Assembly (NCBI GenBank): GCA_020687485.1
Contig: JAJEQR010000030.1
Coordinates: 1 to 45,547 of the forward strand
Origin: Hominifimenecus microfluidus
GTDB taxonomy: Bacteria > Bacillota > Clostridia > Lachnospirales > Lachnospiraceae
DNA: 45,547 nt
Direction of reading: 5' to 3'
This document shows, piece after piece, positions 1 through 7,535 of this stretch; position 1 is the stretch's first letter, and every line of letters starts with the position of its first letter. The notes under the pieces were generated by a model. It did not search any database, was not told the origin of the DNA, and worked only from the letters and a program-made list of their open reading frames with translations. The translations under genes were made by a program, and so were the position numbers.

Positions 1-5
1 TGGCG

Positions 6-78
6 GGTCAAGAGGTCAAAAATCCTCTTGCAAGCGAGCTTGCATCGGCTTTTTGACCTTTTGACCCTGGTATCATAC
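6..78. repeat. GGGTCAAAA-type palindromic intergenic repeat (left copy)
   Basis: Two arms of about 18 bases (GGGTCAAGAGGTCAAAAA at 6-23 and TTTTTGACCTTTTGACCC near 50-67) are reverse complements with one mismatch. They enclose an inner small hairpin, GCAAG-CGAG-CTTGC. The word CTGGTATCA follows directly. A related palindrome and the reverse word TGATACCAG occur at the other end of the window, so this looks like a dispersed intergenic repeat family. As RNA it would fold into a strong hairpin and could also end transcription of whatever lies to the left. No transposase is present. Confidence 0.6.
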
Positions 79-117
79 AGTTGCCAGGAATAAATTTTTG
101 ATAAGCCTTTCTGTCAG

Positions 118-146
118 TTGACAATTTATTTCTATAGATATAGAAA
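118..146 (+). promoter_or_regulatory. Possible promoter for the first RCC1 gene
   Basis: A perfect TTGACA (118-123) is followed after 17 bases by TAGAAA (141-146). The predicted start of transcription would fall inside the ribosome binding site (AGGAG, about 149-153) of the gene at 161, which makes this a weak call. No better promoter was seen between the palindromic repeat and the gene. Confidence 0.25.
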
Positions 147-160
147 ACAGGAGAAGACAT

Positions 161-1495
161 ATGTATATCTGTCCGGTATGCAACAAGGAAAATAAAACAG
201 TAATCTGCGGAGAATGTGGGTTCGACATCAGCCGCAATTATGAGTGCTTCTCTACGATCAGCCTGCCTGTCGGTGCCATATCTGCCATTCAGGCGCAGCG
301 CACGACATGGGAAAAGAAAAAATATCCGGACTGCCGGATCTGCAGCGCCTGCGGAGGAATTTCTTTCCGGATCGGCAAAGAGGACGCCCGGGCTGTTTGC
401 GTGCGCTGCGGAAAAGAATATCCGCTGAAACTGAAAGCGGCAAAAGAGACGAAAGAGATAAAAGAGAAAGCGCCGGAGTCACCGAAACTGCTGCAGCTAG
501 AGCCGTCGCCAGCGCTTCATGTATTTCAGAAACTTCCAGTTATTGCAATAGGCGAGGGTCATATGGTTGTTTTGAGACGTGACGGAACAGTGGATGCTTT
601 CGGCGATAACAAGTTTGGTCAATGCAGCGTGCACAACTGGAACAATATGGTAGCCATTGCTGCTTCTGGTTTTCATACGGTCGGCCTGCGCTGGAACGGG
701 CAGGTCAGCGCTACCGGCTGGAATGAATTCGGGCAGTGCAATGTCTCCGACTGGACCAGTTTGATTGCGATTGACTCTTCACCCTTCCTTACGGTTGGTC
801 TGCGGGCGGATGGAACCGTCCTTGCCACCGGCTGGGATCGCGCCGGGGAGTGCCGCGCCGTCTCCGGCTGGAAGAATATCGCAGCTATCACCGTCAGCGA
901 TAAGAAGGTCTATGGTCTGAAAAAAGACGGTACAGTGGTAAGCAATGAAAGCGATGGCGATAGCGCTGTCTCCTATTGGCACGATATCGTTGCGCTTGCG
1001 GCGGCTCCCGAATATGTTCTTGGTCTGAAATCCGACGGATCGGTATTCGTATCCGGCAAGTGCCATCAGATCTATAAAGCGTTCGACTGGCGAAATATCG
1101 TGAATATCAGCGCCAGTTCCACGCTTGCGGCAGGACTGACCCGTGATGGTTCTGTGATGCTGCTGACGAATCAGACCAATCGGGAGATAAAAAAGACGGA
1201 TACCCGGCTGTTCACAGCCTACGATTGGCGGATGATTACGGATATCGCCTGCAGCAATACGCACATTGCAGGGCTGCGGGCGGACGGAACCGTGATCGCT
1301 TCCGGGGATAATTCCATGGAAGCTTGCAATGTCTTCTCCTGGCGTGACGTCGCAGCGATCTATACTGCTGATCACATAACGATCGGCCTCCGGACTGACG
1401 GTTTTGTCTATATGGCCGGATACCGGAACTCCGAGAACGGCTCCTGGACGGACATCCGGCTTCCCCAGGGACGCAGAAGTCCGATACAGATGTAA
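161..1495 (+). CDS. Zinc-ribbon RCC1-repeat protein 1
   Basis: The 444-residue protein starts with a Cys4 zinc ribbon (MYICPVC...CGECGFD, residues 1-25). A second ribbon lies near residues 64-90 (CSACGG...CVRCG), then a charged linker. From about residue 125 to the end there are about eight RCC1/BNR-type blades of 37-46 residues, with the pattern IxAIAxGxxHTVGLRxDGTVxAxG...W. RCC1 repeats normally fold into a seven-bladed beta-propeller used for protein or nucleosome contacts. No signal peptide or membrane segment is visible, so a cytoplasmic adaptor or scaffold is inferred. The start is supported by AGGAG 8 bases upstream. It is the first of six genes with the same N-terminus, and the next begins 41 bases downstream. 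Middle blades are degenerate. The cellular function is unknown. Confidence 0.85.
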   Translation: MYICPVCNKENKTVICGECGFDISRNYECFSTISLPVGAISAIQAQRTTWEKKKYPDCRICSACGGISFRIGKEDARAVCVRCGKEYPLKLKAAKETKEIKEKAPESPKLLQLEPSPALHVFQKLPVIAIGEGHMVVLRRDGTVDAFGDNKFGQCSVHNWNNMVAIAASGFHTVGLRWNGQVSATGWNEFGQCNVSDWTSLIAIDSSPFLTVGLRADGTVLATGWDRAGECRAVSGWKNIAAITVSDKKVYGLKKDGTVVSNESDGDSAVSYWHDIVALAAAPEYVLGLKSDGSVFVSGKCHQIYKAFDWRNIVNISASSTLAAGLTRDGSVMLLTNQTNREIKKTDTRLFTAYDWRMITDIACSNTHIAGLRADGTVIASGDNSMEACNVFSWRDVAAIYTADHITIGLRTDGFVYMAGYRNSENGSWTDIRLPQGRRSPIQM

Positions 1496-1536
1496 AGTGA
1501 GATAACGAGAGGCAGAGAAAAAGGGGGGTATCTTTT

Positions 1537-2712
1537 ATGTGGATCTGTCCTGTATGCAAAAAAGATAATAAGGAAAATAAAGAGAGCAGATGCCGCTCCT
1601 GCGGCTTTGACAGCAGCTGTTACTATGAGGAATACCCTACGATCAGCCCGCTGCCAGGTGAGATTTCTTCCGTAAGCGGAAGAAATTCTTCTCCTATTTA
1701 TGGTCCGGAAGACATGATAGCGTCATTCGACGATGGCAGATTTATTGTTGATACAGGAAAATCAAAAAGAGAACGAGGTTCTGCAGAGAATCCGAAGGAG
1801 TATGCCGTTGTAAAAAGGTCGGATATCGTCCGGGCTTCCGTTGGCGAATATCATACAGTCGCATTGCTGACGGATGGTACCGTGATTGCCGCTGGGGATA
1901 ATTCGTATGAGGAATGTGAAGTCTCCGACTGGAAAGATATCACGGAGATCGCTTGCGGGCAGGAGCATACCGTTGGCCTGAAGGATAACGGAACGGTGCT
2001 CGTTACCGGCGGTAATCACCTGGGTCAGTGCGAAGTCTCCGAATGGAAAGATATTCGCGCCATTGCCTGCGGCGACAATCATACGGTTGGTTTAAAAGCG
2101 GACGGCACGGTTGTCGCTGTTGGTGATAATTTCCCCTGTGAGCAGTGTGAAGTCTCCGACTGGGAAAATATCACAGCGATTGCCTGCGGCGCTCTTCATA
2201 CGGTTGGCCTGAAGGCAGATGGAACGGTTGTCACAACCGATGAGGACTATGATCTTTCTGATTGGAAAAATATTACAGCGATTGCCTGTGGCCCTCTTCT
2301 TACCGTTGGGCTGAGAGCAGACGGAACGATCGTGGCAGCGGATGATAATGGGGAATATGATTTTAGAGATCAAAAGAACATAATAAAGATTGCCTGCGCT
2401 GCACATCATATATTTGGTCTGCGGGCGGACAACACGTTGCTTATCATTAATTGTATGATTGATGATGAGCCGGAAACAAAAGAAACAGACACGGGAAATG
2501 ATGATATTCTCCGTGACTGTATCAGAGAAGCGCTTGAAAAAGTGGATATTTCTCCAAAAGCAGAACCTTCGGAAAGTGCCCAGGAACAAAAAAGCACAGC
2601 GGAAGGAAGCAAAAAAGAAGAAACGCCGCAAAAAGAAACTGTAGACGATGATCTTTTAAAAGCTTTCCGGGATAGCTTAATGGCATTGGGCTTCGCTAAA
2701 TCCGAAGAATAG
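1537..2712 (+). CDS. Zinc-ribbon RCC1-repeat protein 2
   Basis: This 391-residue protein opens with MWICPVC...CRSCGFDSSCYYEEY, the N-terminal zinc ribbon shared by this cluster. It lacks the second ribbon seen in paralogues 1, 4 and 6. About six RCC1 blades run from residue 95 to 305, each close to DITEIACGxxHTVGLKADGTV. The last two blades have lost the usual GDN..GQC turn. A charged Lys/Glu-rich tail follows (about residues 305-391), ending in a short amphipathic helix-like segment. The ribosome site is a run of six G at about 1523-1528. The 41-base gap from gene 1, with no terminator, suggests co-transcription. An intracellular binding or adaptor role is inferred only from fold type. Confidence 0.85.
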   Translation: MWICPVCKKDNKENKESRCRSCGFDSSCYYEEYPTISPLPGEISSVSGRNSSPIYGPEDMIASFDDGRFIVDTGKSKRERGSAENPKEYAVVKRSDIVRASVGEYHTVALLTDGTVIAAGDNSYEECEVSDWKDITEIACGQEHTVGLKDNGTVLVTGGNHLGQCEVSEWKDIRAIACGDNHTVGLKADGTVVAVGDNFPCEQCEVSDWENITAIACGALHTVGLKADGTVVTTDEDYDLSDWKNITAIACGPLLTVGLRADGTIVAADDNGEYDFRDQKNIIKIACAAHHIFGLRADNTLLIINCMIDDEPETKETDTGNDDILRDCIREALEKVDISPKAEPSESAQEQKSTAEGSKKEETPQKETVDDDLLKAFRDSLMALGFAKSEE

Positions 2713-2804
2713 AATTTAAATTTGTTGATATTAGACAAAGATACTAATTCGGGAAACGATACTAAGATCCAGAAAGATAAGAACGAAGGAGAAAGGAAAC
2801 TTTT

Positions 2805-3899
2805 ATGTGGATATGCCCTGTATGCAATCGTAAAAATGAAGAGAACCTGCTCTGTTGCCCCGCATGCAGCTTTGACGCGAGCAGTAATTATGAGAATTTC
2901 AATACGTTAAATTCGTTGGCAGAAGGAACTGCAGCGATCAGCCGGAGAAAAGAATCGGCAATAGAATCAACAATAAAATCCAGCAACGGGATCGACTGGC
3001 CGAACGTAACTGCCGTCGCCCAGTGTCTGTGGCATACCGTTGTACTTTACAGAGACGGTCGTACTGCCGCATTTGGGGACAATGACATGGATCAGTGCGA
3101 AGTCTCCGAATGGAACCATATCACGGCAATCGCCGCCGGCGGCTCTCCCACCGGAACCGCATTTACGCTGGGGCTTCACGCGGATGGAACGGTCGTTGCT
3201 GCTGGCCGCCTTGGAATCAGCAGAAAGCGAATCTCGCGCTGTGTATCCGAATGGACGAATATTATAGCGATTGCAGCAGGAGGCAATCATATGGTCGGTC
3301 TGAGATCTGACGGAACGGTTATAGCTGCCGGTGACAATATTCATGGTCAGTGTGAAGTCTCCGACTGGGAAGATATTACAGCCATTGCCTGTGGTCACTG
3401 GCATACGGTCGGCCTGAAATCCGACGGCACTGTCGTATCCGCCGGTGACAATATTCACGGTCAGTGCGGAATCTCCAATCTCGATCATCCGGAGCTCTTC
3501 GATGAGGATGACGATGACTTCTATTGGAAAGACGATGAGGAGTTTGAGGATGAGGATTCCAATGAGGAAGATTCTGAGGAAGACGAAGATGATTTCGATG
3601 AAAAATTCATCTTCCCGGAGGAATGGAATGACATCACAGCCATTGCCTGCGGCATGTGGCATACCGTCGGCCTGAAGGCGGATGGCACAGTGGTTGCTAT
3701 CGGAGACAATGCGAAAGGTGCGTGCAATACCCGCGGCTGGAGCCGTATTCGCAGAATCGCCTGCGGGGACCATACGACACTTGGTCTAGATGTGGACGGA
3801 AATATTTTAACTGCCGGAAAACCCAGGTGCGACGGCCAGTTTGTACTTACAGAGAAAGAAAAAGATTTTCTGCCCTATGCGGATATTAGGAAAATCTGA
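2805..3899 (+). CDS. Zinc-ribbon RCC1-repeat protein 3 with acidic insert
   Basis: The 364-residue protein has the shared N-terminal ribbon (MWICPVCNRKN...CPACSFDASSNYENF), no second ribbon, and six RCC1 blades. Between blades four and five (about residues 226-272) is an insertion composed almost entirely of Asp and Glu with a few aromatic residues. Because the blade pattern resumes in register after it, the insert should loop out of the propeller. Acidic loops of this kind often bind basic partners such as DNA-binding proteins, but that is inference. Two ribosome-site-like stretches (GAAGGAG and AAAGGA) precede the ATG. The 92-base gap from gene 2 contains no clear promoter or terminator. 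Confidence 0.85.
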   Translation: MWICPVCNRKNEENLLCCPACSFDASSNYENFNTLNSLAEGTAAISRRKESAIESTIKSSNGIDWPNVTAVAQCLWHTVVLYRDGRTAAFGDNDMDQCEVSEWNHITAIAAGGSPTGTAFTLGLHADGTVVAAGRLGISRKRISRCVSEWTNIIAIAAGGNHMVGLRSDGTVIAAGDNIHGQCEVSDWEDITAIACGHWHTVGLKSDGTVVSAGDNIHGQCGISNLDHPELFDEDDDDFYWKDDEEFEDEDSNEEDSEEDEDDFDEKFIFPEEWNDITAIACGMWHTVGLKADGTVVAIGDNAKGACNTRGWSRIRRIACGDHTTLGLDVDGNILTAGKPRCDGQFVLTEKEKDFLPYADIRKI

Positions 3900-3919
3900 A
3901 GTTGACAATAGATTTTCCT
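3888..3919. terminator. Inverted repeat over the stop codon of RCC1 gene 3
   Basis: AGGAAAATCT (3888-3897) and AGATTTTCCT (3910-3919) are perfect 10-base arms with a 12-base loop spanning the stop codon. No U-run follows on the plus strand, so this is at best a weak terminator or a processing or stability hairpin between genes 3 and 4. Confidence 0.35.
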
Positions 3920-3934
3920 GACATCAAGAAAACT

Positions 3935-3943
3935 TGTTATACA
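3935..3943 (+). promoter_or_regulatory. Extended -10 promoter candidate before RCC1 gene 4
   Basis: TGTTATACA is an extended -10 (TGn followed by TATACA) with a poor -35 at 3915-3920 (TTCCTG, 17-base spacer). Together with the hairpin just upstream it suggests that gene 4 may have its own transcript start. Confidence 0.35.
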
Positions 3944-3995
3944 TGTGAAAGAAAGCAAAGACAAAATATAGTAGATAATGCAGGAGATGAATGAT

Positions 3996-5393
3996 ATGTA
4001 TATCTGTCCGGTATGCGGTAAAAAAAATAAAACAGAGAATGGAATCTGCACTTCCTGCCGGTTCGATCGCAGCCGCAATTATGAAGCCTATGCGACGATC
4101 AGCCCATTAAAAGGGAAGAACAACCACGCAATCAGCAAAAAGAAGCAGGATTATGAAAGCAAACAACGTCCCGGTGCTTTCGCCTGTAGTAAATGTAAGA
4201 GTATTCGCTTTCATATCTTTCCGGAAACGAATAAGATTCTGTGCGTAGACTGCGGCATGGAAATAAGGCAGGACGAACTTCCGTGGAAGCAGCCGGAATA
4301 TAAGGCAAATACTCCTGTGCCGAATCCGGTTTCTCCTGCTATTTCAACTTCTGCACCGCAATCTGCGCTTACGATCTCGCCTTTCGCGCTCCAGAAATTT
4401 CCATTCGTATCTGTACAATTTCTTGCTTATGCAGCAGCAATCAAAGAAAACGGCGAAATCACGTATACAGACCAAAGCAATAAAGAAGAATTCAATCAGT
4501 GGAAAAACATAAAGGCACTTGCTGGTGATAGCGTTCATACGGTTGCTTTAAAATCTGATGGAACAGTTTCTGCTATTGGTAATAACGAAGATGGTCAATG
4601 CGATGTATTTTCGTGGAAAAATATCGCTGCCATTACAACTGGAATCGCATCGATCGGCTATGATGCAAAAATGTCAAGTGCCCGTTATACGCTGGCTCTT
4701 CGAAATGATGGAACGATTGTTGCTACTAAGGGCATTCCTTGCCGGGATGAGATTCAACAATGGAAAGATATTGTATCTGTTGCTGTTAGCAGAAGAATTT
4801 TGGTTGGTTTGAAAGTGGATGGAACCGTTGTTGCGGCTGGAAATAATCAGATAGATCAATTGGATGTAACGAATTGGAAAAACATTAAAAAGATTGCTTG
4901 TGGATTTGTTCATGCAGTTGGATTGACCGGCGATGGAACAATTGTTACTGCCGTTTCTGATCTGCCAGGCAACTCCGGACGTAAAACTTTATGCAATGCT
5001 TTTGAAGTGGAGTGGAAAAATATTGTATCAATTTCCTGTGGTGATGTTCATACAGTAGGATTACGAACAGATGGTACAGTAGTTGCTACAGGCCTAAATA
5101 ACTACAATCAATGTGATACTTCTTCTTGGCGTGATATCATTGATATTTCCTGCGCACGGAATACTACTATTGGCCTGAAGAAAGATGGCACTATTATAAC
5201 AACTGGTGAGAGCAGAGGTATCTTTGGACATAAAGATCTTTCTACCTGGCATGATATTATCGCAATCGAATGCCGCCGCGATCATCTAATCGGTCTGAAA
5301 GCAGACGGAACAGTATGTGTCTCTGGATGTGATGATCTTTCCGGTGTTCGTATTCCAGATATCTACAATCGGAGAGAAAATCATTCGCTATGA
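3996..5393 (+). CDS. Zinc-ribbon RCC1-repeat protein 4
   Basis: I chose the ATG at 3996 (465 residues) because it has AGGAG nine bases upstream and the product then begins MYICPVC like its paralogues. An in-frame ATG at 3978 would add six residues. The protein has the shared N-terminal ribbon (CPVC...CTSCRFD), a second ribbon near residues 62-88 (CSKC...CVDCG), a Pro/Ser/Ala linker, and about eight RCC1 blades from residue 130, some with inserted loops. The second half of the gene is clearly richer in A+T than the neighbouring RCC1 genes, which points to separate ancestry or recent acquisition of this copy. No secretion signal is seen. Confidence 0.85.
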   Translation: MYICPVCGKKNKTENGICTSCRFDRSRNYEAYATISPLKGKNNHAISKKKQDYESKQRPGAFACSKCKSIRFHIFPETNKILCVDCGMEIRQDELPWKQPEYKANTPVPNPVSPAISTSAPQSALTISPFALQKFPFVSVQFLAYAAAIKENGEITYTDQSNKEEFNQWKNIKALAGDSVHTVALKSDGTVSAIGNNEDGQCDVFSWKNIAAITTGIASIGYDAKMSSARYTLALRNDGTIVATKGIPCRDEIQQWKDIVSVAVSRRILVGLKVDGTVVAAGNNQIDQLDVTNWKNIKKIACGFVHAVGLTGDGTIVTAVSDLPGNSGRKTLCNAFEVEWKNIVSISCGDVHTVGLRTDGTVVATGLNNYNQCDTSSWRDIIDISCARNTTIGLKKDGTIITTGESRGIFGHKDLSTWHDIIAIECRRDHLIGLKADGTVCVSGCDDLSGVRIPDIYNRRENHSL

Positions 5394-5447
5394 TTCTCGT
5401 TTTCTGGCGAAGAATCTAGATAAACAATCTTGAAAGGATTAAGCAAT

Positions 5448-7466
5448 ATGTGGATTTGCCCTGTTTGCAATAATAAGATAGGAAACGGCTTCTGCTGCAC
5501 TACATGCCATTTCGACATGAGCTGCAACTATGAAGAGTATGCAACATTAACCAATATCGTTAGATCAATCGGCGAACCGACAAAATCAATCAATGACTAT
5601 AAGAAACACTATCAGCGCAAAAAGAATCCGAACGTATTTGTCTGCGACCAGTGCGGCGGGATTTATTTTCTGTTTTCAAAGGAAGACGGAAAGCTGATAT
5701 GCGCTGACTGCGGAAGCAATATTCCTCTCCCGATGATGGAAAACATTGCAGAAAATGATACATCACCCGTTAGCATAGAGGATGAGCCATATGTCATTAC
5801 CTTTGATCTGGACTCATATATCATTCACTCTGTGGACCCTTTCTTACGGCATGGAATAAAACGTTATCTCGCATCGGATTTTGAAACCGCGTATCAATAT
5901 TTTAAAGATTCTGCCAACGCTGGGAATATATTTGCACATGCGCATCTTGGCATCATGCTTCATTATGGGGAAGGATGTGTACAAAGTGACGAACTGGCTA
6001 TCGCAGAGTTCAGAAAAGGCGCAAAGGCCGGCTGCCCTCTCGCAGCCTCATGGTTAGCCGAATGCTATCGTATGGGTTATGGTGTCGAAAAGGACAAGGA
6101 AGGCGGCAAAAAGCTTCTAGCAAAAAATACGGATACACTGAAAGAAATGTGCCGGCAGGAGGATGTATCGGCGCTGTATTTCCTTGGCTTTAATCTGGTT
6201 ATGGGGATCGGAGTGGATGTCGATGAGACAGAAGGCGTGCGTCTGCTGACGATTGCGGCATCCAAAGGTGATAAATCATCGGCGGTTCAGCTTGCGGAAT
6301 GCTATTTATATGGCTGGGGCGTAGAGGTGGATGCAAAGAAAGCCGTACAGCTTCTGACGCAGAACCCGTTAGAGAGAAACAAAAAATATCATTTCCTGCT
6401 TGCGCGCTGCTATTTTAACGGCGATGGTATTGAAAAAAACCTGAAAAAGGCATTCGAAGAATTTAAAAGAGCTGCCGAAGCAGGATACGGGAAAGCCAAG
6501 GACTATCTGGGAGACTGTTACTACCATGGATATGGCACGCAGGTGGATTACTGCAAAGCCGCAAACTGGTATGAGGATGCCGCGAATCATCATGCAAATG
6601 CGGATTCCGCTCATAGCCTGGCTTGTATGTATATGAAGGGACAGGGGGTTCCGAAAAATAAACAGACAGCATTTCAATATTTTCAGCTTGCTGCCCGGGA
6701 AGGCATTGTTTCAGATCAGAAGCTTATCGCAAAGGAATATATAACCGGTGACATTGTGCCGAAAGATTACAGCGAAGCAAAACGCTGGATGGAGATGGCT
6801 GCCAAAAAGGGCGATGCGGAAGCGCAGTTTAATCTGGGACTGTATTATTTTAGTGATGATATGGGCTTTAACGACTCCAGGAAAGCTTTCGAATGGTTTT
6901 CAAAATCTGCGGAACAGGGCTATGCCGAAGCGGAGTATTTTGTTGGCGGTTGTTATCTGGAAGGAATCGGTGTCAGCACGAATTATGAACTTGCGAATGA
7001 GTGGCTTGAAAAAGCACTGGAGCACGGCTGCGTATCTGCTGCATATGAGTTGGGAATTAACTGTCTTGACGGCAGAGGAACAACCGTAGATACAGCGCGT
7101 GGGATTCAGCTGCTCGAAACCGTTGCAGACAGTAAAGTTGACGAGGCCAGAGCTGCCTGCTACGAACTTGCGAAAAGATATCACTCTGGAATCGAAAATT
7201 TCCGTGGAGAAACGTTTTACGAGAATCCTTCTGAAGCGAAATGGTATGCGGAAAAGGCGGCTGCGGATGAGACAGACGGAGACGCACAATTTTTAATGGC
7301 TGAGATTCTGAACTTAAAATTCGACGATACGGAAGCGGCGGCCGAGTGGTATCGCAAGGCTATCAACAATGGAAAGCAGGAAGCCAAACAGAAACTGAAC
7401 GAGATGTTAGCGAGAAAAAGCAGACAGGATACTGCTCCGAAGAAAAAGAAGCATTTTTGGCTCTAA
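5448..7466 (+). CDS. Zinc-ribbon Sel1-repeat protein
   Basis: The ATG at 5448 (672 residues) is preferred over an upstream TTG at 5430. It has AAAGGA nine bases upstream, and the protein then starts MWICPVC as in its RCC1 neighbours. It carries both cluster-specific zinc ribbons (residues 1-25, and about 63-90 with CDQCGG...CADCG). From about residue 135 to 655 it consists of tandem Sel1-like repeats of about 36 residues (A...LG..Y..G.GV..D...A..W...AA..G...A). Sel1 repeats form alpha-solenoids that scaffold protein complexes. Finding the same N-terminal module on a beta-propeller family and an alpha-solenoid implies that the ribbons are the constant part and the repeats the variable part. 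The C-terminus is basic (KKKKH). Confidence 0.88.
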   Translation: MWICPVCNNKIGNGFCCTTCHFDMSCNYEEYATLTNIVRSIGEPTKSINDYKKHYQRKKNPNVFVCDQCGGIYFLFSKEDGKLICADCGSNIPLPMMENIAENDTSPVSIEDEPYVITFDLDSYIIHSVDPFLRHGIKRYLASDFETAYQYFKDSANAGNIFAHAHLGIMLHYGEGCVQSDELAIAEFRKGAKAGCPLAASWLAECYRMGYGVEKDKEGGKKLLAKNTDTLKEMCRQEDVSALYFLGFNLVMGIGVDVDETEGVRLLTIAASKGDKSSAVQLAECYLYGWGVEVDAKKAVQLLTQNPLERNKKYHFLLARCYFNGDGIEKNLKKAFEEFKRAAEAGYGKAKDYLGDCYYHGYGTQVDYCKAANWYEDAANHHANADSAHSLACMYMKGQGVPKNKQTAFQYFQLAAREGIVSDQKLIAKEYITGDIVPKDYSEAKRWMEMAAKKGDAEAQFNLGLYYFSDDMGFNDSRKAFEWFSKSAEQGYAEAEYFVGGCYLEGIGVSTNYELANEWLEKALEHGCVSAAYELGINCLDGRGTTVDTARGIQLLETVADSKVDEARAACYELAKRYHSGIENFRGETFYENPSEAKWYAEKAAADETDGDAQFLMAEILNLKFDDTEAAAEWYRKAINNGKQEAKQKLNEMLARKSRQDTAPKKKKHFWL

Positions 7467-7470
7467 TGAA

Positions 7471-7519
7471 ATGTTAAAAGTTGTAAAAAACTGTAAACGA
7501 TGTAAAAAGATGTAAAAGG
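7471..7519 (+). repeat. Five phased TGTAAAA-like units upstream of RCC1 gene 5
   Basis: Five copies of a degenerate TGTAAAAR unit (first copy TGTTAAAAG) start at 7472, 7482, 7492, 7501 and 7511, a spacing of 9-10 bases. The A-tracts therefore lie nearly in phase with the DNA helix and fill most of the gap between the Sel1 gene and the next RCC1 gene. The last copy grades into the ribosome site. They could be bent DNA, a multi-site operator, or slippage-generated sequence. Confidence 0.55.
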
Positions 7520-7535
7520 AAAAAGGATAACGCTT

